The notes under the pieces were generated by a model, which saw nothing but the letters and a program-made list of their open reading frames with translations, made no database searches and had not been told where the DNA came from. A stretch of DNA of 64,000 bases, from assembly GCA_905182985.1 (NCBI GenBank), contig CAJJDN010000126.1, forward strand, positions 255,098 through 319,097, given 5' to 3'. Position 1 is the first letter of the stretch. Every line of letters starts with the position of its first letter. Both the position numbers and the translations under genes were made by a program. Source of the DNA: Paramecium sonneborni. Its lineage: Eukaryota > Ciliophora > Oligohymenophorea > Peniculida > Parameciidae. Below are positions 11,911 to 25,687 of the stretch, piece after piece.

Positions 11911-14900
11911 TCAAAATACAACACATCTTTCCCACCAACTTGGACAACTGTTATTGGATTTTGAATTTCTAATCTAAAAAGAATAAATGAATAGATTTAT
12001 ACCATCCATTTCCTTCCTTCAGCCCATAATAACATAATTAATGCAAATGGAAGAGCAGATACTCCATAATGTATGAATAGTAAATCTCTAGTTCCAAAAA
12101 TAGTATTAAAAACTTAAACATATGACAAAGCCACAGTCAACATAAATTCTACCCAGAATCCGAAAAACATATAATAATTAGAGAATCCTAAAAATATACA
12201 TATTCTTATAAACCTTAATAGACTCCTGCATTCTTTAAAGATCTTAATCCTTAATAATTAGTGAGTTGGCCAACAACAATACCATAAAAGAATGAAGTTT
12301 AGCCATAATTTGATGCTTCAGTAGAGTAACAATAAGGTCTTTTTGTATAAGGTGAAATTAAATTAACATTACATGGAGCCCAATTAAATGTTTCTTTTAA
12401 TTTTCCATCTTTGCATTCAATATAAGCCATTCTTAAATCTAATTTAGCATGATTAGCATAAATCCAATCAATTTCTGTTTTATTTTAAACAAAACCTTCA
12501 TCTCCATCACATTATCCATTTTCAAATTCTTTAATTGCTTTTAAATTCGAATTACCAAACCAAGGATCACTAGGATCATAAACATCAGTTTCTTTTGGTA
12601 ATACAGTTTCTCTAACTCCAATAAATAGTAAATCTGAAGGATTATATCCAAAATCATATAGTGTAACAAACCATTAGAAATATCCACAATATGTTGAAAG
12701 TACTCCATTTTAAACATATGCATATATTAATAGTTTACCACTTACTAGATGTTCATCTTAAGATCTAGGTCTTCTTGTCATAATATCTATTTCTGCATCT
12801 TCAAAAACATAGGTAGTACATGGAAAGATATCTGTTCCAATATCAATACACAAAATTAATACTGTTGTTAATGGTAAAGGAATTCTGAATATAACAAAAC
12901 CTAGAAATGGTAGTAATTCTGATATATTTGATGTTAAACAATAAGCAATACTCTTTTTTAGATTATCGAAAATCTTTCTTCCTTCTTCTATTCCTACAAC
13001 AATACTAGAGAAATCATCATTTAATAAAATCATATCAGCAGCATCTTTTGCAACATCAGATCCAGTAATACCCATTGCAATTCCAATATCTGCTTTCTTT
13101 ATAGCTGGACTGTCATTTACACCATCACCTGTTACAGCTACTATATGTCCTTTTCTTTAACAACCAGCTACTATTATTAATTTCTATGCTGGACTTGTTC
13201 TTGCAAATACTAATTATGGTTTACCCAACCATTCTTATAATTATCTTCCTTTCTCATCTTCAGGTAAACCTTCATCATCTATTGCCATCTTTGTTAATTT
13301 ATCTCCATGAATTACTAAAGCATTTGATTAATGAAATGCTTCCTCAAAAGTTATATTCTTTTCTTTCATTATTTCATCAACTGTTTTCTCTGTTATTATA
13401 TTACATTATCTTGCTATTGCAGCAGCTGTTACTGGCTGATCACCAGTTACCATTATAACTTAAATACCTGCAGTCTTACATTTTATTACTGCATATGGTA
13501 CACTATCTTTAGGAGGATCAATTAAAGATATCAAACCTACAAATACTTATTTATTAAATGGAAAATTCATTTTATCTAGGTTAAATTAATAACCAATTGG
13601 ATATTAATCTTTTGGTAAATGTAGCTTTGAAAATCCAAGAACTCTTTCTCCTTATCTTCCAAATTATTCATTAATTTATAAAAATGATTATTCCCATTTT
13701 TCATCTTTCTATTCTACCTTACCATTATTATATGCTTAATCACAAAGTGCCCATATTCTTTCTGGAGCACCTTTTGTTAATAAACAAAAATGTGAATCTT
13801 ATGTCTCATATTCAACTATTATAAATGCGTATTTATTAGTTGAATTAAATGGCATCTTTGCCATCTTATTTTCACTATCTTTTGCAACCTATCTACTATT
13901 TCTTGTTTATAATATATCATTTATTGGTTAGAAAAATTTTATTAAAGCTGTTTCTGAAGCATCACCAATTGTTGGTTTCTCTTAACATGTCATTTTTTAA
14001 AAATTCTAATCCCATTTTTCTTAAGCCTCCTTTAATTTTTAATCTTTCTATTATTAACTTAGACCTATTGCATTTTATATTTTTATTTATTATTCTTAAG
14101 GTAAAGAATTATCAAAAGTTGCTTCGGAACAAAGAATTGCAGTTTCATGTAAAGTTTTAAAACCCACTTCATTTAAATCATATTCATAGTGATATTTTGG
14201 TCCCATTTTCTCTCTATTCATTCCCTTGTATTTTTTATTGTTATACCATAAATTTTCAACTGTCATTTTATTTTAAGTTAATGTTCCAGTTTTATCTGAA
14301 CAAATACATGATCTATATATATTTATTTATTAAAATTTACGTTGATCCTAATGTTTCAACTCCCTCTAAATTCTTAACTAAAACCTTTTTAGAAGCAAGC
14401 TTTTTCGCTGTTAAAGTTAAAGCCACCGTTACTGTTGCCAAAAGTCCCTCTGGAACATTTGCCACAATGATACCAATAGCAAATACAAGATTTGTAATAG
14501 CAGCTAAAAATAATATATTATTAATTACGATATCCAATAATAAAACCCAATACAAAAAATAATACTCCAACAGAGATAGCAATAACAGCAATATATTTGA
14601 TAAATACGTTAAGTTCTTTTCTAAGTGTAGTATCATCTCCTCCTGAACTTTCTACCAAACCAGCAATTTAACCTATAACTGTACTATCACCTGTAAAGAG
14701 AACAATACCTTTACCGTTTCCCTAATTTATATTAATTTATTAATACTTCTTTACAAAGAGTTCCAAAAAAGGCAAGATTTTTTGTTTCTAATGGATTTGT
14801 TTGATTAGTGCATTCTGGAGATCTTAATAATAATAAAGATTCTCCTGTAAGACTTGAATTATCCACCTTCATTTCATTGCTTTCCAAAATTCTTATGTCT

Positions 14901-15563
14901 GCAGGAATTCTTTTACCATTTTCTATAACAACAACATCTCCAGGAACTAAATTAGTTGCTGGAAATTTTTATTGTTGCCCATCTCGAATGACTAATGTTT
15001 CAGGGGGAATAAAATTCTTAAAAGCATCCATAATGGCTTCAGATTTTGCATTTTAAAAAAATGTTACTATTCCTGTAAGAGTGTTCACTACCATAATTAC
15101 TACACCTAAATATAACTAATGTTTTATAATAAAATAATTACATTTGATGGATCTTCAGGAGCAAGTCCATATGCCAAAAAGCATAATCCAGCTCCAACCC
15201 ATAATAGCATAGCAAACATGGAGGTTAATTCATGAATTAATTTCATATACCAAGGCTCTTTTTCCTTCTAACTCAGTTCATTTTTTCCAAACTCTATTAA
15301 CTTTTAATCCGCAATTTCTTTCGTTAGCCCAGTTTTTACATTTGTTTGGAATCTCTGTTCTAGTTCTTCTAACGGAATTCTGTGCTCATCCTTAAATTTA
15401 ATTTAAATAATACCATAGATTTGAATTTTTCTGCTTTAGAAGCATCAACTTTCTCATTTTCCTTTTTCTTACCCTTATCTAATTAAAACAGTAACTTTTT
15501 TCTTCTATCTGCAATTTCCTTTGCCATTTCATCGAATTCTTTTTTAGCTTAAGCAAGTTGCAT
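11911..15563 (-). CDS. type IIC P-type ATPase (Na+/K+ or H+/K+-ATPase alpha-like)
   Basis: About 1,150-1,180 residues in several exons; introns seen include 12004-12032 (29 nt), one at about 15117-15142 (26 nt) and one at about 15396-15418 (23 nt). Diagnostic P-type motifs in order: TGES in the actuator domain, [14 protein letters not shown] with the phosphorylated Asp (about 14290-14320), and the [13 protein letters not shown] hinge followed by [18 protein letters not shown]. The segment [13 protein letters not shown] before the last spans and the WWER C-terminus are typical of the Na+/K+-ATPase branch (IIC) rather than Ca2+ pumps. It should couple ATP hydrolysis to monovalent cation exchange across the plasma or vesicle membrane. 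No beta subunit gene is seen nearby. The N-terminus is Lys-rich. Confidence 0.92.
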
Positions 15564-15768
15564 TTCTTAACTTAAAAATCATTATAATGTTTACTTTTGT
15601 TATGTGAACATTGTAATGATCATCGAAGCCGATTTAGAAGCCGATTTCATTTGAAAAATAATATTAAACACATATAAAAGATTTAGAAATGATTATCTAG
15701 TAAAAAATTAATGTTAATTTATTAACTGTATATAATAAAATATTATATCAATCAAATAAAACTAAAAA
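15564..15768. promoter_or_regulatory. divergent intergenic region between ATPase and TmcB-like gene
   Basis: A 205-nt spacer separates the two start codons of divergently oriented genes, so it must hold both upstream regions. I see no specific motif. Confidence 0.3.
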
Positions 15769-18700
15769 ATGTCTCATTTATCATTATGTTAACAACAAGT
15801 TTTTAATTCTGATTCAAACAGGATGTTCAGCACATCCTTATTTCATCATTATTTTATCAATTATTTGGATGCAAATTAAATTTCAAAATAAATGAATAAG
15901 AATTTAAAAAAAAAATAATACCATCAACTTTGTTTGTTTAAATATAAATGAAATTTTATGTCTTAAGTAATTATTTTTTTATTAATTCATATTCCAATAC
16001 AAATTAGAAATTGTATATGGGTTTTACTATTTTTAGAGTTCATTAAAAAATGTAAAAAAATTGATGATTTATCATCATTATTAAAAAATTTATTAAAAAT
16101 TCATAAATAAAGTAACAGAAGTATGCTTTGCTATAAAAAATAATAAATTTCGCTTATCAATGTTGATTATATATTTTTTATTAATATAAAATAAAATTAG
16201 ATTATAAAGAAATTAGCTTGACAAATTTGTTTAAGATGATGTAATTTAATTTATTGAAAAGCTTTAATTATTATGTCGCTAGTTATCATAATTTGCTTGA
16301 GATGAATTTTATAAACTTAAATAAATTTTGTTTGTATTTGATTCATTTGATTTCAGAATTTTAGATATTTGGAATTGTAGTATTAAATTTAAACGAAGAA
16401 TTACTTAACTTACCATTAATGAATATCGATTATGGGTTGAATATTATTTCAATTATTTCAAGACCATATAAATTAATTTTACAGGATAACTTTTTTTTAT
16501 ATTCTTACACTATCCCATTAACAATTATATTGTTATATTTATCACACTAAATGATTACATTTTTTTTATTTTCAAACTAGTCTTAAAAAAATATAACTGA
16601 ATATGTAATTAAAAGCAATAATATTAAACTTATATTTCATAGTTTAAATTTATTGTTTTTAGCAATTTTTGATAAGCTTTTATGTATTCCATGCATTTAA
16701 TTGGCATGTTATTCCACTTACAAAAATATTAATATAGAATCTTTTGGAGCAGTGGAATTTATTAATACATTATTTTCTATTTTAACCTTAATTCTAATAT
16801 TTTGGATACAATTATTATATTTAATGTTACTTAAAGAAGCGATTACATTATAACAATTTAATTTTAAAGTACTAATATTTTAGGGATTAGACTATTTTTA
16901 AACATTTATAATTTATATAATAGTGATATTTGATTGTATAAATTTAGAAAACGCTGTTAAGAATTATCTAATTTTTATTATGTTTGTAATTTCATCCGTC
17001 ATAAAATTAAATTAATTAATAACAAAGTATCAATATGTAATTGAAATATAAGATTACTTAATTAATTTGAATGTAGCATTTATTATAATATCAGCAATTT
17101 TAATGGGTAATAAATTTATAGAAGACAAAAAGAATTTAATAATTATTATTGTAATTGTTCCAAGTTTAATGATAACAATTATTTAATAATTAAAAAAAAA
17201 GCTTGATTGTAATATGTTAGTTATTCTTCCTGAAAATCAATCTACCTTTACTCAATAATATTTAATCACTGTTTTTTCATAAAAAGCTTCATTGAATAAT
17301 ATTTAATAATTTAGTCTATCTTTATTTTTATTTCATCATAAAATCAATTGCCAAGATTAATCATGTTCATGTAAAATTTAAGGATTGGCTAAAAATGAAA
17401 TAAAATTAAGATAACTTTATCTAAAGTAATTAATATTGGATTTTGGTAAATCCATTAATAAATTAACTGATTAAAGTTTAAGGGGATTCTTCGCCTTATT
17501 TTATATATAGAGTCTAATAGCAATCAATTAATCAGTAAAAGCTTATCAATAAACTAATATATTACTACTAAAATAAAATGTTCATTAAAATATTGATTAA
17601 TAAAATATGTTTAGTGAGCAAACTACATATTCTATGACAATTGAAGAAAATTAAAATGTTTATAAAAAGAAGAGCAACTCTAATATTATTCACAAGTTAG
17701 AAAAGATCTCCTTAAATTACATTAGTTATATTAATCTTATAAAAATTAGTATAATTTTAGAAATAGCAAAATAAAATTTAATTTCTAGCTTTAGTTTTGG
17801 AAATATTGTCCAAAAAACATAATTAAGCTAAAGTGTACAATTATTTATGAAAGTAGAAGAGTAGCATCAATAATTAAAACAGAATATTACAAATATTATC
17901 AATAGAAAGAAAGATATCTTTATGATAATGTCTTCAACTACAAGATTAAATCCTGAAAGATTCTTGCATTAATGTTTAGAGTTGATAAGAAAAATCAATT
18001 TTATGGAAAATTAATTATAACATCTGTTTTAAGAATTTCCAAGCAAAAAAATGTAATCCATTTATTCATTTTATTGTGCAGAAATATTAAATAATTTTTT
18101 ATAGGCCTTTAGGATTATAAATTATAATTCAATTTCTGATAATGCTTTAATTAAAATATAAAAAAATTATCAAGTTGATTTATTAACTACTTAATTACAT
18201 TATATGATCTTAGTTATGGATCACTAAGGAACAGGATTATAGATAGTAGAAAGATCACATTAAATGCACAAAATAGGTGAATATGATTAATAAGAATTTA
18301 AAGAAGTTAAATCTATACTTTCCTTATTACCAAGAGGATTCTCAACTATTCATAAACACTTAATAGAAGATTTTCTTATTTTTGGTAGATCTAAATTCTT
18401 TAGAGAATAAAATGTGAATTTAATTTTATAAAAAGATTTATTTTTAAGTCCAGTTGATTTTTTCTTTGATTTTGACCTTACAAAATTGTAAGAACTAACT
18501 TTTTAAGTTTTTTTTTCAGAAAATAATACAACAAATTCATATCTCATTCTAAATAACAAACATCTAATTTTAGGTATTACTAAAGAATTATGTAAGTAAT
18601 TGAAATTATAAGAATGTGAATATGAAAAATTGCCAGATTTATTTTACTTAACTGATATTCAATAATTAATTCCAGAATATTATTCATTGATAGATTAAAA

Positions 18701-21338
18701 TAAAATAGATAAAAGTTAACCTATTTCTAACGTTTAAATTATTTTCAATGATAAAAATCAAACAGGTTAAAAATCTTCTTTTTAAACTTATTATGATTAA
18801 ATGAAAAAAAATCCTGATTGTATTAGATTTTATTATGCAAATATAATGGTAACTATAAGATAAACTCATTCTATTATTGAAATAAAAAATGTATTGGAAT
18901 CAAAAAAATCAATTTAATTAGATACTAATGATTAAGATTATTTTGAATAAGAACTTTATGATTTTATGGAAGAATTCCATATTTAATAACCTAATTAATT
19001 TAATGATGATTTATTTCCAAAACTTAAAAAAGAATTAGATATTTAAAATGATTGTTTTATTTAAGAAGAAATTCCCGAACATCTTGATTAAATTGAAACT
19101 AATAGAGTTATGTCTCTTTAATAAAGATAATTGATATCAGAATCTGTTTAATAATTTGAATTAATAAGCCCTTAAAGAAGTAATAGATAATTAATTGATA
19201 AAACAACGAGTTTTGCAACTCATTAAATAAATTTAAGTTGTTAACAAAGATTTTTTTTAAATTAAATTGAAGAAAAAGAAAAGGAACAATCTTAATCTAA
19301 TTAATCAGGAGTTAATAAGGGATTTGCATAATTAAACAACTATGATTAAAATTAATAAAATGCTGAAATCAGAGAAAATTTAAGGTAATAATTATATGAA
19401 GAAAATCAAACTACTATACATGCCAAGAAAGTTAATTTAGATAATGCAGCCTCTAGTACTTTAGGAACTTTTTCATAAAATTTTTAATTGTATAAAAAAT
19501 ATGAATTACTCCAATAAATAGTTTCATCTGTCAAATTTTCAATTATTTTTGATTTAATGATATTTTCACTTTTAGTTGTTTCATTAATATCAATTATATT
19601 TGCTATCATTTTAATCAATAATTCAAGTTCTGATATTTATAGTGCATTAAGTTAATTGCAAATGTTAGAATTTTATACTTCTTACATGAATCCTTGTTAT
19701 TTATTTTTATCATCATTTACTTCATCATATAATTATAGATATGAATCATTTGATCATAATTAAACATAATTAATAGAATTTTTAATCTAATATCATTAGT
19801 ATAACATAAATTAATCATTTGCAAATATAAAACAAAGTTACTCCAATTAAACCAAAGGTAATTTGTTATAATAAGAACTTTCAACAAAAATAATAAATTT
19901 TAAATACATTAAAGAAAATGATTTTAGTATTGAAGAAATTTCATTACGTGAAGCAATTTTTTAAATTATTCAATATTTATACAACTTCTAGTCCATATAT
20001 AGTTAGGATAATAAATTAGAATAAATGATTTAATAATTTATACAGTTTATCATAAATTTGGATGAAATTGAAAATGAAATATTCAACTTAAATACAGAAA
20101 TTATAACTTATATTAGTGATAGTAATTTATTATTATAACATAAGTGGATTATTCTTTGTGTTAGATGCACTTATTTAATTCTATTCTTTTAGTTATCTGC
20201 TTGGATATTATATCTTAAACATTTAAGAAAGTACTCAAAAATGTTAAAATTATTTCAAAAAGTAGATATAGTTTGGGTTTTTAGAGATTTGGAAAGATGC
20301 AAGGAATTATTGAGTTTACTAAACAAAGATTCTAATTTAATGTTTAGATATAAATTTAATATATTATTAAAGGAAAGATTCTTTAGAAGTGAATTATCTA
20401 AGAAACATATAATCTAAGAGAAGATTAAGAGAACAGGATTCATAAAATTGGATTCAAAATAAAAGCTATTACTAAGTAGGGCTAGTAGTTTTATTTTTTT
20501 CTCAAGTTTATTTGGTATTTTCTTTCTTTTTTCATTTGTTATGAATTTTTAAGGAATTAAGTTTATGGATTTCTATCAAATGAAAAGTTAACAATATAAT
20601 TATATAGGTGAACTTTCCATATCTATTCCTAAAGCCTATAGCAAAAGAGAATTGCTTTATTTGAGAAGTAATAACTTTACGGGTTCTGAATATATATCTG
20701 ATAATTTAACAACCTAATATTTATAAATTATTTAGAGTAGTTTAGATGTTTTGAGCAGTTATTTATAAACTTATACATTTTTAGAGAGTAATTATAATGA
20801 TTAGAAATTATTGGAATTAAATAATCATACATTATGTGAAGAGGATATCATTGCTAAGACATTTGATTTACAGTAACAATATTTATGTAAACAAATTTAT
20901 GAAAATGTTATGGATAGGGGTCTGTCTATTACAATCACAAAAATTAGAGATGTACTATTGACTGAAATGAATAATTCCTAATCTTTTTCCTAAAGAACTA
21001 ACCCACCATTTAATGAAATAGAAATTGGCATTTATTTGAGCACCATTCTTATGAATGTTTTATAAACTATAAAAATTGAATTATCGAATTAAGCCGATTA
21101 ATTAAATATAACTATTTAGGTAATTCTAAAATTTATATTTTAGATTGTTTCCATCATATATTTAATATTTACTTTCCTTAAGATAATTTTAATTCTTTTT
21201 TTTATTAGGACCCATTATTTGAATGAATTCCAAAATATTAAAAAATTAACAATCTTATTACCATAGGCTGCATTATTTATTGATGATTTATTTGAGAGAT
21301 AATTAAGATAATTAATTGCTAAAGAAAATCTAGTTTGA
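15769..21338 (+). CDS. giant multi-pass membrane protein, TmcB-like family (ciliate)
   Basis: From ATG 16236 to TGA 21336-21338 there is one uninterrupted ciliate-code ORF of about 1,700 residues. Additional 5' exons starting at 15769 (MSHLSLCQQQ, then a 23-nt intron) are probable but not fully resolved. Layout: N-terminal block of about seven spans (e.g. LFLAIFDKLLCIPCIQLACY), a His/Cys patch HHKINCQDQSCSCK near 17350, a long helical region, an LNPERFLHQ... segment near 17950, a PAS-like region near 18200-18700, a Gln/Asn-rich linker, and a C-terminal set of about four spans ending with LLPQAALFIDDLFERQL. This order matches large TmcB-type proteins abundant in ciliates; the name is from memory of the layout, not a search. 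A sensory or signalling role is only guessed. Confidence 0.6.
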
Positions 21339-23316
21339 ATTTTTATTTTAATTTGTTCGGATTTTTTTTTTATTGTTATTTATTCTTGAATATTATTTTT
21401 GAGAAAATAGAAACAGGCTTATAATTTTATTTTTAAATAATAAAATATATAATTAGTATCATTATAAATACATTGTTGATTCATACGTTAAATCATAATG
21501 AGATAAGTTTGATAATTTATCCAATTTTATTGGTTCAGCATTTACTATAATTGTAGAATGTAATTTTTTTACAATTTAATATCTATAACTATATATCAAT
21601 AATAGTAAAATTATTAAAACGGTAATTCTTCCTAATTAAATAATTAGAATTGCTAAACATTCAGTCAGTATTTAAAACACACCCATGAAATTTATTAAAA
21701 AATATGAAAAATCTCTAGAAAAAAAGATATTTAATTAATATTAGAGATTTTAATATTAATTTATTTATAAACATAAGCTTATTTTCAACATTTAGACCAA
21801 ATTATATCTATAATTTTAATGATTTCATTATTCTTAATAAATACTGTTATGGGCATGAGCAATAATTTCTATCAATTATTACATTTTTTTCTTTTTTGAT
21901 TCAAATATCCTCTTTTTATTACAATAATATAAAAGTTAATGTTAAATAAATTATATTAAATTAATGTTAAAAATATTTTTTTAAAGCAAACCCTATTTTT
22001 TTATTTCTTTAAATTAGTTTTAAATGCTGAAAATGAAAGAACTATAAAAACTATTCAAAAATTTTGTAAATCTGTTTATTTTAACTTATAAATATTGGAT
22101 ATTGAAAATTTAGAATGTTAGCTTAAATTTTAATAACCAATAGGGTAAATGTAATAAACCGATAAACAAAAGATTTATAGTATTGTTTCATAATCTGATC
22201 CACATGAAAAATAAATTTGTTACTGTTTAGACTTAATTTGTTCAAGCAAAAATATTTTGAATATTATTATGGTAAATTTGAATAATAAACACATTTTATG
22301 ACATTTATTTACTGCAAAATAAATTTTACGTTTGCAATTCTACATTAAGAAAGCATAACATTTTTTTTCAAATTTTGATTCAAATTATCTTTGTTAAATA
22401 AGAAATTCTTGAGGTAATAACTTCTCAAAAAAGATGAAACAGATAAATTATATTAAGTTGTTAGCTGATACTATCAACTATTCAATTAATGTGTATTACA
22501 GTTAATAAAATAAAGTTAATTTTATAGAAGATGATTTTTCTTTTTACATATGGGTGAAATTGAATAATATAAGAAAATTTGTTAAATTTTGTAATGATAA
22601 CGGCAAATTGAGAAGGGAGAATTAATAAAAAGCATACACTTTTGGTTTAATAATGAAATTTTATTCCAAAGAGTAAATCCATTTTTAATATCTTTGATTG
22701 AAATAAATATAATTTATTAGGAGTAGTTTCAATAATGAAAATGAATTCTTTTAAAATTCTTGATATATACAGATCAATTGATAAAAAATATTATTTAAAT
22801 ATATAAAAGAAATATTACAATCTCAATCTAAATTCTACCATTATCGAATATGAATAAGCAATGGAATATTTTAGATAAAAAAGAATATAAAAAGTCATTA
22901 AAGGATATAATATTAAGAAATTTAAGATAATAATATACTCGAAGTGCTTTTGTTGGCAGTTTTTTGTTGAAATTATATAATGTTGTTATTTTGTTATTGG
23001 TATTGTCTAATGAAAATTTGATTATAATGTTTTTAATGTGAAAATGAGATACTTAATGGAAGATTAATGTAAATAGAATAATAAATAAACAGATATTGTT
23101 AAGGATAAATATAGAGTTGGTAAATTATTTTTGAGAATAAATAATATTTTAGATGAGTAATTAAATTTAGCTTATTTTGTAAAATATTTGAAATAACTTT
23201 GAATTTAAAGGTAGGATAAGTTGTATTTTACCGTTTTAATCTGATTGAAACATATACTTGGTTTTGTATTTAAATATAACTTAACAACCAAAATAAATAA
23301 TTAATTATTTTTTTAG
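21339..23316 (+). pseudogene. degenerate-looking coding remnants, possibly of a TmcB-like paralogue
   Basis: Plus-strand stretches read like protein (hydrophobic spans near 21740-21890; a hydrophilic Cys-containing piece near 22030-22300 with CYCLDLICSSK; helical pieces near 22400-22670 and 22740-23020) but are broken by TGA codons (near 22300 and 22410) and frame changes that I cannot remove with normal-size introns. The order, spans then a short Cys patch then helices, resembles the intact gene just upstream. Individual pieces are only 60-100 codons, near the length expected by chance in this composition, so this is tentative. Confidence 0.3.
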
Positions 23317-24437
23317 ATGATCAAGAAAAGGATTAGTAAAGATTAAAATAATTGTTAAAAATACAAATAATGTAATAAATCTAGAAAATATTGGACAATT
23401 GAAGAAGATAATATCTTAAAATCTAGTGTTTAGTTGCATGGTTCAGATTGGAAACTTATAGCTGAGTATTTAAATGGAAGAAATGCTAGTTAATGTGCTT
23501 AAAGATGGAAAAGAGTTAAGCCTGATACTGTAAATTTAGATTGTTACATTATTTAGGAAGAGAAAAATTAAAAATGGACACCTGAAGAAGATGAATAAGT
23601 TAAGAGGTTAACTAAAGAATATAAATTTGATTGGAAAGTGATAGCCCGTTTTCTCTCAAATAGAACTGGAAGGCAAATTCGTGAAAGATATATAAATCAT
23701 TTAGACCCAAATATAAGTACTAAGCCATGGAGTTAATAAGAAGATTTAAAAATATGGACCTTATATAAAAAGATAGGATCAAGATGGTCAGAGATGGCAA
23801 AGAAACTAAAAGGAAGACCAGTAAAAATTTTAGTTTATTATCTTTTTAGGAGAACATGATTAAGAATAGATTTTATGGATATATTAGAAAGAATTATGCT
23901 AAACAAGAAAATCCATATTATATAGTACCTAATCAAAAGAGATAACTTAATAAAGATGATGATCAAGTAGAAATTTTGAATAATCAAAATACCCTTGAAA
24001 CTGGAATTGTAGATATTGAACCATAAATCATAGAACAAATTTAATAAAATAAATCAATATAATAATAATAAGAAGAATAACATTAATCAGACCTTCATTC
24101 TATATTGCAATCCATTCAATCTGATAAACATAATATTAGCTTCATTAGCCATCCTTAAGATGTCTAATAATTATAAATGTTTCATAAGAGATTTATTGAA
24201 TCATCAGAAAATGAGTTTCTTAAAGTTGATCATCAACTTATCAACTTTCTATCTAATGAAAGTAATATCAATAGTTATGCTTAAAGTCATAATTTATTAA
24301 CATTTACTCCTTAAAAAGAGGAAGAAAATGAAAACTTTATCAATTAATTTTTTTAATTTGATGGTTCCTCTGTACCTGTAAGAATGAGAGCCGATATATT
24401 TGAAGAATTTTCTAAATTCTCTTAAATGGAGTATTGA
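23317..24437 (+). CDS. R1R2R3-type Myb DNA-binding protein
   Basis: One 29-nt intron (23821-23849) inside the third repeat gives a 363-residue protein. Three tandem SANT/Myb repeats are clear: YWTIEEDNILKSSV...WKLIAEYLNGR...QRWKRV; KWTPEEDEQVKRL...WKVIARFLSNRTGRQIRERY; and PWSQQEDLKIWTL...WSEMAKKLKGRP...IKNRFYGYIRK. The regularly spaced tryptophans of the recognition helices are present. The C-terminal 200 residues are Gln/Asn-rich and acidic, a typical activation or disordered region. It should bind DNA in the nucleus, comparable to c-Myb or CDC5-type factors. The splice site restores the NRF(Y)GYIRK motif, which supports the model. Confidence 0.9.
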
Positions 24438-25687
24438 AATCTTCAAATAAAGATTTTGATTACATATCGAGTCATTTAAAATTTATTTATATAAATAAAA
24501 TTAAACGAATTATTAAGTATATCAATTTAATCTTCATTCCCTTTATTTAGGTTTTGCTATCCAAAACTAATCAATATTTTCTTTGTCAATCTCAAAAAAT
24601 TATTTTATTATTATAATTTGAGTTTACTAACAACGATAAATCACTTAAATTATTTATTTTCATTCAATTTTTCTATAAAATAATCAAAACACATATTATG
24701 CTTATGATTTATTTCTAAATGAACAATTGACAGTTCAAATATATCTGATTTGTTTATGAATTCTTAGAAATCCTATTTTTGAACATGTCTTTCTTGATTA
24801 ATTAAATAAATAATAATATCAAAAGCAAAATTTTGGTTACTTTATTATACATATAATGAAAAAGAATGATTGAAAATAAGAAATAAAAATTAATTAACTT
24901 TGAAAAATCATAAAATATTTAAACTTTATAATTATTTATTAAAGTTGCTGATGATCAGAAGATAATAGATCAATTAAAATTTACCTATATCAACTTTAAA
25001 ACATCACTTAATAATAAATTAAATCATTAAAAGAAGAATTCATAAATCATATTCTAATAGTACAATCTACTGATACCTTATTTTGATGGTTTAACTTTGA
25101 TTTACTTTAAGTAAATAGATTGTAGAGAATGGATATAAGTTTCCTTTTGCTTACATTTTGAAACAAAATATTAATAAAAGAATAAATTAATGTGAAGCAA
25201 TTTTTGGAATTTTGAAAAAAAAGTTAGAAAATAATTTTGAATATTATATATAAAAAGAAATGTAATGAAATTTATATATACATTAAGTCTTGTGTTTAGA
25301 AATTTTGATTTTTTAAGCTCAATAGATAAGCAGAAATTTATGGCAGTGAATTTTCTTAAGAAAAATTATTTTAAATAAATATAGCAAGCTTCTTTTGACT
25401 ACGAAGCTAGATGTGCCTTTTTGTATTAAATTAAAATTTTCATTTTTGTTTCCAAATTAAACTTAAACATATGGCATGTATATTTGATTAATTCCTTTAA
25501 AGAAAAATATTATTGTTATGATAAGAACATTTAGTTTGTTTATATTAATTTATTTTTATGACATAAATAACTGAGCATATACAATATTATAAGAGATTGT
25601 CAGAAATATTATAATTTCTTTTTTGTTATAAGTAATAATTTTGATTTTTGTAAAACTTTTTTTGAATAATAAAATAAAATATTTTTG
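24438..25687 (+). other. ambiguous coding-like region upstream of the 25688 ORF
   Basis: Several plus-strand pieces read as protein (about 24930-25190, VADDQKIIDQLKFTY...; 25265-25558, MKFIYTLSLVFRNFDFL...). From about 24930 they lie in the same frame as the ORF starting at 25688, interrupted only by TGA at about 25190, 25247 and 25559. They may be 5' exons of that gene whose TGA codons sit in introns, or a decaying gene. Confidence 0.3.

Noticed and set aside
13186..15056. Several plus-strand standard-code ORFs
   Set aside because: All lie antisense to the P-type ATPase gene, whose motifs are unambiguous on the minus strand.
18684..18869. Minus-strand ORF within the giant TmcB-like gene
   Set aside because: Shadow of a 1,700-codon open frame on the other strand.
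25380..25420. GC-richer AAGCTTCTTTTGACTACGAAGC patch resembling a tRNA stem
   Set aside because: It does not fold into a cloverleaf and has no T-loop consensus; it sits in a protein-like frame.
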